NCBI RefSeq assembly: GCF_021869535.1
Contig: NW_026262668.1
Span: 134,837,635-134,901,634 of the forward strand
Reading direction: 5' to 3'
Length of the DNA: 64,000 nt
Source of the DNA: Mytilus californianus
Lineage: Eukaryota; Mollusca; Bivalvia; Mytilida; Mytilidae
Positions within the stretch are counted from its first letter, which is position 1, and each line of letters opens with the position of its first letter. The translations under genes and the position numbers were made by a program. The notes beneath the pieces are model-generated. The model worked only from the letters and a program-made list of their open reading frames with translations. It ran no database searches and was not told the origin of the DNA. Positions 34,340-49,300 of the stretch are shown piece after piece.

Positions 34340-37300
34340 CTGAAAGTAAAAACAAAAATAAAATAAAAAGAGGGAAACAAAAATCATGAAAAAATTATAA
34401 AGCAGCACAACTCGGTGATGATCTCTGGAAAGGTGTCAAGTGGAAAAGTTCTAGACTCGCTACTTATTTTTATATTGTTACTTTCCAGCGGTTAATATTA
34501 TTTATAAATTCGTTTGAATATTGCTTCCTGGTTCTGAAATGTTTTGATTCGAAATTCTCCAATTAATTCATAAACGCACAAAAAGTATCTGAATAGTTTT
34601 TCTTCAATTTATACTTACATCTGGGACTGATATATGTATCTATTGGTCTCAACTTACATTGATTGAACTGCTAACCAAAGATTCACAAAATTATGTTACC
34701 ACATAGTGTATTTGGACCAGTAAATCGAATAGGATATGGTTAAGGCTAATTCGCTCTGGAAACAAAGCATTGTTGAAAAGTAAAAGTATTTTAGCTTTAC
34801 AATTTAACAATATCTCAAAGGAATTGTTGTGCAATTGATTTTTCTATGCAATCAACCTTATTGAATTTTTACACAGACAAACGCAACATCCAGAAGTACT
34901 GATCTTGCTGTTGGACAGATTCTACACTGTACAAATACCAGCTACCCCTATTTCCATATCGTTTCTACTTTCAAATTACCTTTGTAAGGATGTTTCTGTC
35001 AGATATGACTGTAGCTTCGATCTGTTCAAGTTCTTCCAGTTTCAAATTTATCTGATTTATTTTGCCCACAATAACATCACCGCATACTGCCAAAAAAAAA
35101 TTCGCAAAAAATAATTTGATACATATAAAACAAATTAAAAATAAATGTCCAACATATAAAACAAATTAAAAATAAATGTCCAAACTAATATATGAAAATG
35201 ATTGAATAAAATACTAATTAATAAAATACTAATTAATAAAATACTAATTAATAAAATACTAATTAATAAAGTTTAAATAAGGTAAACTTCACTTACCACA
35301 TTCATTGAATTAATAAATTTAATGAAGGGAGGAAACAAATAAAAAAATAAGGCCGAAGAAGGACACACAATATCATGCCAAAGAAAATAAACGAAAAGAA
35401 AAAAAAAAGCCACTTAGTCTACAAAATAGAACACTAAGTCTTAGCAACACAACCCGGCCCAAAATGGAGGGGGATACAGGTGCTTCGGAGGTGAAAATAG
35501 TTTATTTTACGGAACCTAACTAAGGAACGAAGTCGTGATGACGATCGTAAAACTATCAAAATAAGTGCTTTGGTGAGCCACTACTTATTCGGCTTCATAG
35601 TTAAATTCGGTGTTTTTTAATGATACACATAATAATATGACTATCACTACGCTGTGTATTGTAATGATAATAAATTCCTACCTTCTTGGATAACGTCTCC
35701 ATCAGTAATGTTGCTTGTTTGTGGACATGACTGACATCTTGTTCTATATTCAGCACAGACAGTAGAATTTTTCGACATCACATCACATTTAACTTCATGT
35801 AATGGATCAGAAATAATTTGAGCTTGACGTTTTTTCCTTCCAAACATGTTTGCTGAAAAAACATAGCAGATTATTTAGAGTTGTGTTTCTTTGTCTATAT
35901 AAAAATAAGAAGATTTGGTATAATTGTCAATGAGACAACTATCCACCCAAGTTCAAATGAAGAGTATGTAAGTTAATATAGGCAACCGTACGGCCTTCAA
36001 CAATGCATAAAACCCCACCCTAACCCATACCGTATAGTCGGCTATAAAAGGCCTCGACATGAAAAAATATGAAACAATTCAATTGAGAAAACTAACGGCC
36101 TAATTTAATATAACAAAACAATTTACGAAAAACAAATATGACAGACATGAACCAACGACAACCACTGAACTATAGGCTCCTGACTTGGGACATGCGCAAA
36201 TTTGGCGGGGTTAAACATGTTTGTGAGCGCTCCACACTCCCCTAACCTGGCGGGACAGTGGTGTAACAGCACAACATAAGAGCAAACTATAAAAATCAGT
36301 TGAAAAGGCTTAACTCATAAGAACGATGCAAAGCAGAAAAAAAAAACATCAAACAAAAACAAAGACCGGACGTGGCAGTGTATTTATCCATCCCTCATCC
36401 CTAACAACAAAAAAGACACTAAATACAGATCTGGGAGTACTCTCAGATACTGACAGCCAATAATAACTAATAAAAAAAATCACGTATTTAAAACTAAAGT
36501 TCTGTACACACAAGCATGCATATTGCAATTAATCCTAACGATGATCATAATGAGATAAAGTCAAAGAAGATTAGCTTCAATCCACCATGTGAAACCCTCT
36601 ACGTCAACCTTGACGATCTGAGGCAGTGATTTTTTTTGTTACTTGCAATTGCTACATATACATCTGCTTTCATGCATATGCTAGGATGATTGATTGATTG
36701 TTTGTTTGTTTTAATGCATGTTCAGGACGAGAACAAAATAAAAACTAGAGGCTCTTAAGAGCCTGTGTCGCTCATTTTGGTCTATGTGCATATGCAACAA
36801 AGGACACTCTTCAACATTGTAGACGAGAATAGAATTCATGAAAAAATCTCTATTTTGTTGATCTTGTATTGTTGATCATTTAGTCTGTTTAGTTTCTCCC
36901 TATCTTCTTTAGTAATGGCTCAAAACACAAAAGAGGGTGAAACAATAATCTTTTAAGGGCAATCACTCCTATAAAGAGTGACAGTCTACTGACTATATCG
37001 GCAAAATTTGACTTGTTAGTAAATCTTGCCTTGTTGATCATTTTTGTGATTTAAAGTGTCGATTTATCTATAATTATAATTTTTATCATATTAATCAAAA
37101 CGCCAAAAAATGGTAAAAATCGTCATTATTAGAAGAGTTAATTTAACTCTCGTTGGGTTATTTACGTTTGAAAAAACACTTTATTTCATATGAACTCAGC
37201 TTCAGTCAAACCCGGAGTTTTCATTTAAAGGACCATTACTCCAATAAGGAGTCATCGGACGATTTCCTTCATTTGTCTTAATTGTAGATCTTGTCTTGCT

Positions 37301-40300
37301 GATCATGTTTGATTATTTAAGTTTCTATCTATCTATTATAATTTTAAGATATAAGGCAAAAACGCAAAAAAATTGGTAAAAATCGTCATCAAAGGGCAAC
37401 ATTTCTATTAAGGAGTCGACAGACGATTTCCTTCATATTGTCTTAATAGTAGATCTTGTCTTGCTGATCATGTTTGCTTATTTAAGTTTCTATCTATCTA
37501 TTATAATTTTAAGATACAAGGCATAAACGCAAAAAATTGGTAAAAATCGACATCAAAGGGCAACAATTCTATTAAGGAGTCGACTGACAATTTCGACTAT
37601 GAAACTTATTGTTAGAACTTGTCTTGCTGATCATTTTTGCATTTTAAAGTTTTTCTCTACCTATTATAGTTTTCAAGATAATAGGCAAAAATAAAGAAAA
37701 AAAAATGGTAAAATTTGTCATTTAAGGGCAATAACTCCTACAAGAAGTCGTCTGACAGTTTTGACATATATAGACAATCGGTAGAGCTTAACATTCTTAA
37801 CATTTTTGCTTTGTCAGATTTTCATTATTAATAACGGATTTCAAATTGGTCTGTAGAGGTTTGATTACTTGGTATTAAATAAAATATATAGTATATGGTC
37901 TGTAGAGGTTTTGTTACTTGGTATTAAATAAAATATATAGTAAATGGTCTGTAGAAGTTTTATTACTTGGTATTAAATAAAATGTATATAGTAAATGGTC
38001 TGTAGAAGTTTTATTACTTGGTATTAAATAAAATATAAAGTAAATGGTCTGTAGAGGTTTTATTACTTGGTATTAAATAAAATATATAGTAAATGGTCTG
38101 TAGAAGTTTTATTACTTGGTATTAAATAAAATATATAGTAAATGGTCTGTAGAAGTTTTATTACTTGGTATTAAATAAAATATATAGTAAATGGTCTGTA
38201 GAAGTTTTATTACTTGGTATTAAATAAAATACATAGTAAATGGTCTGTAGAGGTTTTATTACTTGGTATTAAATAAAATATATAGTAAATGGTCTGTAGA
38301 GGCTTTATTACTTGTTTATATAAAATATATAGTAAATGGTCTGTAGAGGTTTTATTACTTGGTATTAAATAAAATATATAGTAAATGGTCTGAAAAGGTT
38401 TTATTATTTTGTGTCATTAGGTTGCTGTCTGAATGATACCGTTCAAAGATCCCCTTTTATTATCTTTGTTTTCTTTCCGTTCAAAGATCCCCTTTTATTC
38501 TCTTTGTTTTCTTTCCGTTCAAAGATCCCCTTTTATTCTCTTTCCGTTTAAAGATTCCCTTTTATTCTCTTTGTTTTCTTTTTTGTGTTGTTGAAGACTA
38601 AATGTTAACGCTTTACAACAAAAAGAAGAAAAAACATTAGCGAAAAAAACTGTGAACTGCTCTTCGTTTCTAAAAGAAGTTTGGGATTTTTAACAGAGAT
38701 TATCAAAAATAAATATAACAATTGACAATCTTTGACACTATTCCTATCTTAGGGCGGATTACTTTACATTTAGCAGGGATTAAACTAGTTTCATGAAATC
38801 ACAACCGGTCTTTCCTGTTTATCTCTATCAGCGGAAGTCCCAAACTTATAATTATTACATAAAAAGCTGGTTGCTAAATACTACTCTTTATTTAATTGCT
38901 GCAGGTTGAATCATAACTCTGCAATAAATCTCTATATTTGAGATAAGATTCAGTTAAAACTCTGATTTTATGATGTCTACAAAATGAATATCCCTGCTGT
39001 TAATCGTTTTACGTTCATTGAAATCTAAGAAGTCTGATACTCCATACACGCGTGTAATATTTGTTGATGTAAGAATAAGTTGAGGCTGATACATTTCATT
39101 TTTATATTTAGTAAATCTGGATTATTTACAGATAATGTAGAAATCGTCTAAATATCGGTAAACATATCCGTTAAGTGCTGTTCTTCTAGATTATTCTCCT
39201 ATCCCTCTGCCCATTGAAAATATCAAATGATTGTCCCCAAACTATCGGTTTTTTTTTCTTAAAGGAATGTGACTTTCTGTCAGACATCGTCCTGATATTT
39301 TTCACATCAAGGATTTATGTAGTACAACATGAATATAATCAGAGGATTTATGTAGTACAACAGGTATATAATCAGAGGATTTATGTAGTACAACAGGTAT
39401 ATAATCAGAGGATTTATGTAGTACAACATGTATATAATCAGAGGATTTATGTAGTACAACATGTATATAATGAGAGGATTTATGTAGTACAACATGTATA
39501 TAATGAGAGGATTTATGTAGTACAACATGTATATAATGAGAGGATTTATGTAGTACAACATGTATATAATGAGAGGATTTATGTAGTACAACAGGTATAT
39601 AATGAGAGGATTTATGTAGTACAACAGGTATATAATGAGAGGATTTATGTAGTACAACAGGTATATAATGAGAGGATTTATGTAGTACAACAGGTATATA
39701 ATGAGAGGATTTATGTAGTACAACATGTATATAATCAGAGGATGTATGAAGTACAACATGTATATAATCAGAGGATTTATGTAGTACAACAGGTATATAA
39801 TCAGAGGTATATAATCAGAGGATTTATGTAGTACAACAGGTATATAATCAGAGGATTTATGTAGTACAACAGGTATATAATCAGAGGATTTATGAAGTAC
39901 AACATGTATATAATCAGAGGATTTATGTAGTACAACATGTATATAATCAGAGGATGTATGAAGTACAACATGTATATAATCAGAGGATTTATGTAGTACA
40001 ACAGGTATATAATCAGAGGATTTATATAGTACAACAGGTATATAATCAGAGGATTTATGTAGTACAACAGGTATATAATCAGAGGATTTATGTAGTACAA
40101 CAGGTATATAATCAGAGGATTTATGAAGTACAACATGTATATAATCAGAGGATTTATGTAGTACAACATGTATATAATCAGAGGATGTATGAAGTACAAC
40201 AGGTATATAATCAGAGGATGTATGTAGTACAACAGGTATATAATCAGAGGATTTATGTAGTACAACAGGTATATAATCAGAGGATTTATGTAGTACAACA

Positions 40301-43300
40301 GGTATATAATCAGAGGATTTATGTAGTACAACAGGTATATAATCAGAGGATTTATGTAGTACAACAGGTATATAATCAGAGGATTTATGTAGTACAACAG
40401 GTATATAATCAGAGGATTTATGTAGTACAACAGGTATATAATCAGAGGATTTATGTAGTACAACAGGTATATAATCAGAGGATTTATGTAGTACAACAGG
40501 TATATAATGAGAGGATTTATGTAGTACAACAGGTATATAATGAGAGGATTTATGTAGTACAACAGGTATATAATCAGAGGATTTATGAAGTACAACAGGT
40601 ATATAATCAGAGGATGTATGTAGTACAACATGTATATAATCAGAGGATGTATGAAGTACAACATGTATATAATCAGAGGATTTATGTAGTACAACAGGTA
40701 TATAATCAGAGGATTTATGTAGTACAACAGGTATATAATCAGAGGATTTATGTAGTACAACAGGTATATAATCAGAGGATTTATGTAGTACAACAGGTAT
40801 ATAATCAGAGGATTTATGAAGTACAACATGTATATAATCAGAGGATGTATGAAGTACAACAAGTATATAATCAGAGGATGTATGATGAGAGGATGTATGT
40901 AGTACAACATGTATATAATCAGAGGATGTATGTAGTACAACATGTATATAATCAGAGGATGTATGTAGTACAACATGTATATAATCAGAGGATGTATGTA
41001 GTACAACATGTATATAATCAGAGGATTTATGTAGTACAACATGTATATAATCAGAGGATTTATGTAGTACAACATGTATATAATCAGAGGATGTATGAAG
41101 TACAACAGGTATATAATGAGAGGATTTATGTAGTACAACATGTATATAATGAGAGGATTTATGTAGTACAACATGTATATAATCAGAGGATGTATGTAGT
41201 ACAACATGTATATAATCAGAGGATGTATGAAGTACAACATGTATATAATGAGAGGATGTATGTAGTACAACATGTATATAATGAGAGGATGTATGTAGTA
41301 CAACATGTATATAATCAGAGGATGTATGTAGTACAACATGTATATAATCAGAGGATGTATGTAGTACAACATGTATATAATCAGAGGATGTATGTAGTAC
41401 AACATGTATATAATGAGAGGATGTATGTAGTACAACATGTATATAATGAGAGGATTTATGTAGTACAACATGTATATAATCAGAGGATGTATGTAGTACA
41501 ACATGTATATAATCAGAGGATTTATGAAGTACAATATGTATATAATCAGAGGATGTATGTAGTACAACATGTATATAATCAGAGGATGTATGTAGTACAA
41601 CATGTATATAATCAGAGGATGTATGTAGTACAACATGTATATAATCAGAGGATGTATGTAGTACAACATGTATATAATCAGAGGCGGTATGTAGTACAAC
41701 ATGTATATAATCAGAGGAGGTATGTAGTACAACATGTATATAATCAGAGGAGGTATGTAGTACAACATGTATATAATCAGAGGAGGTATGTAGTACAACA
41801 TGTATATAATGAGAGGAGGTATGTAGTACAACATGTATATGAGAGGAGGTATGTAGTACAACATGTATATAATGAGAGGAGGTATGTAGTACAACATGTA
41901 TATAATCAGAGGCGGTGAATGATCTGTATTAGTCTTCTTGACAATTTTGTAAAGTGTAAAACACTACTGAGAGACTGAAAGAAACAAAGAGAGAGAGAGA
42001 GAGAACACCATTGATGGAATAAAAAGTCAATTATCATCGACCCATCTTTCCTCGCTTCGTGTAAATACAATGAATAAATCTAAATTTAACAATATTTAAA
42101 AAAGACCATAAATTGACTAATAAATAATCTCAATGGCGGAGCCAGGAAAAGAGGGCCGATAACATTGAATATAGTACATAAATAACAAATTATTGGACGA
42201 TTTTATGTCAAAATATCAAACAAACTGTGACTGTCCCCCTGGATCTGTAACAAAAAATTTGTTCCGGCGTGACATTTGTTCCGCCGGAACAAATTTCATA
42301 GGAAATATGTTCCACCGGAATTTATATCACAGAAAATATGTCCCAGCACTGTAAAATTTGTTCCGGAACTAATTTTTTGACTAAATGTGAAATAAGTTCC
42401 GGAACAAAAATCACAGCTCCATGAATTTTGTCCCAATATTAAATTTGTTTAAAAAGTTGAAATAAGTTCCTGCGATATTAGTTTTGAACGAAGATATTTC
42501 ATAGAAATCAATGAGTAAGTTCTGCTCAAACCTATTTTACAGACAATAAGTACCTTTTCAACATATTGCACAGCGAAATATTTTCTTGTTACACTTAAAA
42601 ATTATAATGCAAGCTTGATGCTGTACTATGCTTGCATAGGGTACATTTGCAATTGAAGGCATGGCTGTGACTGTAGGATGGAGATAAGAAATAAAAGCAA
42701 TGGTAATGTATCATAATTTGTATTTATGTTTTATGTGGTATTCGACCTCCTTGTTTCCTGTTAGTATGTCATGGGTGTTCTAGTCAAACATGTACTTAGC
42801 TAAGGGAGGGCACAGTTACAAAAAAGTGTGTCTTTTGTTTCTTTATGTCTTTTAATATAATTGATCAGTCACTTTGTCCTTTTCAAATTAGGACAAATGT
42901 TCATCTTTAACTATACTTTTTTTTCTGAATGGTTTTTCTTATTCTACTCTTTTCTGGCTCATAAGTGTCATTTTGGTATTTTTTATTGAGTATGTTATTA
43001 AACATTTGTCTTACTCCACAAGATCCAAATTGGATGTTTACACGTTTTCTTTATTACATTATTAATATAATACCTGTTTTTATAATGTACTTGAATGATA
43101 ACTTTAAACTCACCGATGACAAGTGCTCAGTATATAAGATAACTTGTTTAACCAGTGGAACATATTTCACAGACAAGGCATTTATTTCACCAGGTGAGGA
43201 ACAAATCTCACAAACCCAGAACTTATTTCACCAGGTAAGGAACAAATCTCACAAACCCGGAACTTATTTCACTAGGTAAGGAACAAATTTCACCAATCCA

Positions 43301-46300
43301 GAACTTATTTTACCAGGTAAAGTGTGGAACTTTTTTTATAAAGATGGAACAAATTATATAGAAATTGTCTGTGAAAAAAGTTCTCCCAGAACATATTTCC
43401 TGTGATATTAGTTCCACTGGAAATTTTTTCACAGGAAAAAATTTTGGCTCACAGACCCACCACTTAATCTATTTGTCATACTTACATAACATGTGGTTAA
43501 GTGACTGACCAAAGTTATGTCTCCATTGACCAAGACCTTGGTGTAAATTCTGCAACATATTGTTAACATTTTTTTTGACTCCCATATTTACCATAGGCCC
43601 GATGTGAGAAACCATCCTATTTACGTTAGGACCTATTTGAGTGAGTGACTGATGCATTTGTGGACCTTGTTGTATCATCTGCATTCTAGGTCCAGTATTT
43701 GACCACATTTGGTTTACATTAGGCCCAATTTGCGATACCATCTGATTGACGTTAGGTCCAATCTGAGACACCATCTGATTGACGTTCGGTCCAATCTGAG
43801 ACAACGTATGGTCCATGCCTGTCATTGACTGGTGGATATCATTGCCTACTCCGTCAAACATATGCTGAAGTTCATACTGCATACCACCAAGGTCAGTATT
43901 TAGTTCATTGAGCATTCTTTCGACTGCTTCATTCGCTACACGTGAAGTGTTCATATCGCCAACAACACTGTGCATCTGGTTCACAAACATGCCGGCACTG
44001 CCACCAAAATCGTTCATAACACTTCGTAAATGTACATGCATAGTGTCTCCCATACTTTTTATAGATGTTGCAAATGCTCCTTCTGGATTCATGACAGTTG
44101 TACAAGCCTTCGACTGTCCCCACATTACGGTACAAATCGTTGTGATTGGTCGCCCTCTGTCATTTACAGAATTGGACACAGAAACACCACCGCTATTTGG
44201 TGCTGATATTTGAATAGAACCGTTGCACTCTTTATACCTACAATTATGAACAAATACAATATACACTTTAGTACATGTCTTCTTGGTTTGGCAACGTAAC
44301 TTTAAGTTGAAAGGCATGAACGGTGAGTATTTTTTTATATCACTGGAAATATGGTGGTATGTTTAGTTTTTGGTAGTTCAAAGAGACAAAAAGATCAGAC
44401 AAAAGTTTAAACAAGATATGACGTCTTTTACTTTACATATAGCACAACACTTACACTCTTTATACAGAGCATCGCAAGTTGTGTATATATACCTTTAGAG
44501 GCAATCAAATACAGTGTGAAAGAAAACCAATAAAAGTACAAATTTCATCCTGGACTCTCATAACATTAACAGTACCAATTTTTCTGCACCAGATGAGCAT
44601 TTCGACAATAAATGTCTCTTCAGTGGTGATCGAGGCAAACATATTTGAAAATCCAAAACTTATTTAAAAAGTGAAGAGCTTTTAAACCATAAAAAAACAA
44701 AAAGTATAGCCGAAGCCGAACAAGAAATCAGAGCTTTCATTGAGGGAGACATATTCCTTAATTTAGAATAATTTTCAAAATGTTCACGTGTTTTAAATCC
44801 ATGCCCAGTAGGTCATAAGACAAAAACACCCAGCAGTAACTCCAAAAACAAAAAAATGCGCATAATATATAAGATATAACGGGGGAAAAACATGGATAGC
44901 TGAATGGAGGTGGCATACAAAATGCTTGAAAAAATTGTTTTGTTATAAATTTGCCGTTAGTTTTCTAAATTGAATTGTTTTATAATTTAAATGTCGGGGA
45001 CCTTTTATAGCCGACTACTAGTATACGGTATTTTGGGGTTTTCTCATTGTTTGTGGTATGTACAAGTATTTTGACCATTGACCATGTTCTCTGTTTCTTG
45101 CTTATGGACTGAGGACCTCACACAAATGACTCTAGGTATGACATACCGTGTATACCAAACACATAAAGGGAAATAACTTCTATTACATGCAACCGGATCG
45201 CTTTGGTCTAAACTGAACAGATCATCCAGTGGAAATTACGAATATTTTGAAGAAACATATTAAGCGATATATTTTATGGTTTCTGAAGAGAAAGCGATAA
45301 CTAGAGATAAAACAGTAAACGGGGAGATATTTCCAAAATAAAAAAGTGTTCGGTTGAACAGGATGAGATTCAAAAGCGCAATATTTGTTCAATATCATTA
45401 TATTGAATATCTTATCGACATGTTGAAAAACAATAGCGACATTTAAGAAACAAGAGTAGCGGAAGATAAATTGATAATCAGAAAAAATTAAAGGTCTTTC
45501 CACGGAAAGGTGGAAATACCTAATCAAAATGACCTTCTAGATATTTCTTGAAAAAAGTACTACAAAATGTAACGGTCCTTCGTCCATATCACTAGACAAA
45601 CTTCATTGAGACAGCCGTTAAAAATAATCTAACTATAACTGTAAAATGAATGTAAATCAACTGTTATATATTTAATCGTATTGCTATAAAAACAGAAACT
45701 GACCTATTTTGACATTTCATATCAACACATTGTACACAATCGTAGTATTTCTGATCTACTTTCTGCTGACAATCGTTTACTTCCGATTCAATAGATTTCA
45801 TCACGGCGTGCGCCGTAGAAAGTTCATCCCCTACAATCTTCAGCAAAGCTTTCCTTGTTTCTCGATTCAAGGCTGTAAATAAAAACATACGTTAAAGTGA
45901 AAAATAGGTCTCACCAATCATTGTGTAAATTTTCTCTACATTAAAATCATCTACTCACTAATACTTGGGTTTCCGAATATCACAAAACGTTTTTAACGTT
46001 GGTTTATTTAGAATGAATTCGGGTAGACCGTTAAAGAACTGGTGATTTTAATTTTCAAAATAGAATTGTTGGATGTATACTGATTGATACTTTTGTATGT
46101 GACAACATGATTTCTTAATAAGTTGGAATTAACTTTGAAAGAGAGGAGAAATATACCAAAGGGACATTCAAACTAATAAGTAGAAAACAAACTGACAACG
46201 CCATGGCATAAACACGAAAACGACCAAAAGACAAACAACAGTATACAAAACACAACATAGAAAACTAAAGACACGAACCCCACCAAAACTGGTGGTGACC

Positions 46301-49300
46301 TCTTGTACTCCGGAAGGTTAAGCAGATCCTGCTCCACATGTGACACACGTTGTGTCACCCTATAAAATATGTTTACATGTACGTTATATCAGTTGATTAT
46401 GCATCACACAATAACTTTGAACTAGCATTCAGTAACTACGAGTACTCTTATATCGGTGCTTTGTGTTTATTGTTTTTATGTAAGGTTTACCAATCCATTG
46501 AGTTGAGCCATTTGTAACTGATTTTTACATATTGTTCTTATATTGTGCTGTTACACCACTGTCCGATGTCAATGGAGGGTTTAGCACTCACACACATGTT
46601 TAACCCATGCACATTCTGTATATGCATGTCCGAAGTTAGAGTCTGCAGTTCGGCGGTTGTCGTTGGTTCATGTCTGTCATAGATATAGGAAGGTGTGGTA
46701 TGAGTGCCAATGAGACAACTCTCCATCCAAGTAACAATTTATAAAAGTAAACCATTATAGGTCAAGGTACGGCCTTCAACACGGAGCATTGGCTCACACC
46801 GAACAGCAAGCTATAAAGGGCCCCAAAAATTACTAGTGTAAAACCATTCAAACGGGAAAACCAACGGTCTAATCTATATAAAAACGAGAAACGAGAAACA
46901 CGTATGAACTACATAAACAGACGACAACTACTGTATATTTGTTTTTCGTAAATTGAATGATTACAAATTATGCCGTTAGTTTTCTCGTTTGAATTGTTTG
47001 ACATTTTTCTTGTCGGAGTCTTTTATAGCTGACTATACGGTATGGGTTTTTCTATTGTTGAAGGCTGTACCTATTATTACTTACTTCCACGCCATTTGAA
47101 CTCTAGATGATAGTTTTCTCGTTGGCAATCATCTCCTTATAATTTATTTTGTACCAATGGCATTGGATAAGAAGGAGCATTATATTGGGATAGAAAATAA
47201 CCAAATAGATCAATTGTCATAATTTCAATTAAATAATACAAGACAAAGATGAACTTAATAGCGGTGCAATGGCAAATTATGAAGAAAAATAATTGTTTGG
47301 TACACGTCAATGCGACGGCAACCCAATAAAGCAAGTACCAAACGACATCTTGTTTTAACAAGTGTTTTAGATAATCGTACGTTTCAGTCGTCGGCCCATT
47401 TGTTCTTTAAAGTTCCCACTTTGGTTTTTTTTTTAAGTGAGATTGATTTATTTTAGGAGTTATATGTTTTAAGTTTGTCATTTTTTAAATGGTTTTATCT
47501 GGAAACCACTCCCGGTTATAAACTAATAAAATCTGTCACGATATCATCACTAAAACGTAAAAATATGATACTCGTTCGGAAATTATGCTATTTAGCAAGT
47601 GACAAATTAAAATTGTAAATTGTACGAGAAAATTATGAACGAATCCGAGACACTAACATTTAAGACACCCTTTACATTCGTGTGAAGATTGATTTGATTT
47701 TTGGTGTTTTAAGCACCGCTTTTGGGCTATTTCGTGGCGGCCAGTTTTTATAGGTGGAGGAAGCCGGAGTGCCCGGAGAAAACCACCGACCTTCGATAGA
47801 AAAACTGACAATCCCAGTCAATTAAGATTGGAGTCGAGTGCACCCGCACGAGCGGGGTTCGAACTCACAACCTCAGTGTTGAATGGCTAGTGATAACAGT
47901 AGTAACTACTTAGACCACTCGGCCACCGAGGCCCCAATTCGTGTGAAGACATTTGATATCTCAGTAAAAAGTTAAAAATTATAATCGTTCTGACAGTTCA
48001 ACCTATAACTTATTCTGACAGGCCTACCCTATAACAGATTTGACCAGTTTTACCAACTACCAGAATGCACAAAATATATCAGGACATGTTTGAAATAATA
48101 TTTCAAGGCGATATATTTTTGTTCGCCGGTGGTAACACTAGCTGCAATGTATTTACGTGTAAGGCATTCCCTTTCCATGGTACAATGATGGGTTATCTTC
48201 AATAGTTTAATAATAGAAAGTCATCAATATTTTCAGGAAGAAAAGTATAAAACACATATTGACGCGAAAAACTAAAAAAAATCTTGTACATATGCATTTT
48301 AACTATATTCACAGGTATATGTTACAGTACACATTGGAATTCAGTAGGTATCATCATCCAGAATCTTCCTAGTACAAATGTGGTATCCAAATTTCTATCT
48401 TCTTTAGTTATTGGAATTCTAATTTGTGCTGGATTTTAATAAGTGTAAATCAGAATTCCAATTTCTACTAGTAGATATTGGATTTCCGATTTGTACTACG
48501 TGGATTCTGGATCTTACTGAATTCCAATTTGTAGTGCAACACATATGTTAAGAAAGCAATAATCAATTGCCTGCCACCACATACACAACACATGTATATA
48601 TTATATTTACTCGCTTGTTATCAAGTCATCTTTACATGTCATACGATTAACCATTTAATACAAAATACTTGTTTGTAAACACCTTGACAGGTGATTTACA
48701 ATTGTGTCTGCTATTTATGATATGTTTTTCTGGTCTACAGTTTTCGCGTGTTTTCTCCGGTTTAAAAGCTTTAATCTGTAATTTATATAAAACAATACAA
48801 CGTATTTCATAATGATGATGGGGAAATATAAGATTTGACATGCGGAATTTGCTACCTTGCTGTTAAACATCCTTCGGAACATTTACCATTATTATTAATA
48901 TTATTTATCATTTATTTTTAATGTAATATATCTTAAAAATTACTGTATAATTAATACTATATATATATAAATATATATGTATATATATATGTATATGCTC
49001 GGAAACGGGCCCTTTAATTGGATTTAATAAATATCCTTATTCTTCTTACCAACTTGCATTAAAACGTTGTGGTATATCAGTAAACATTATCAACAGTAAT
49101 GTCGATGGTGAACAACCCCATTTTAACCTCTAACCGATACTTCAGTTGTCTCGGTGAAACAACTCTAGTCCCCACACCTATATTAGATTTTAAAAATATT
49201 AAATTTTAAGATACATTTATTGCAAAATTCGTTGGAACTCTATAAATGTTAAAACATAAATCGTTTTTAATTAATTACGTTGTTGTGTATCTATTGCGTT

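Noticed and set aside
39801..41918. Giant open frames on both strands (654 and 698 codons)
   Set aside because: Product of a 33-bp tandem repeat (a multiple of three) lying wholly within an intron; no signal peptide, splice context or domain.
43908..44213. Plus-strand 101-codon frame
   Set aside because: Antisense shadow of clusterin-like exon 3.
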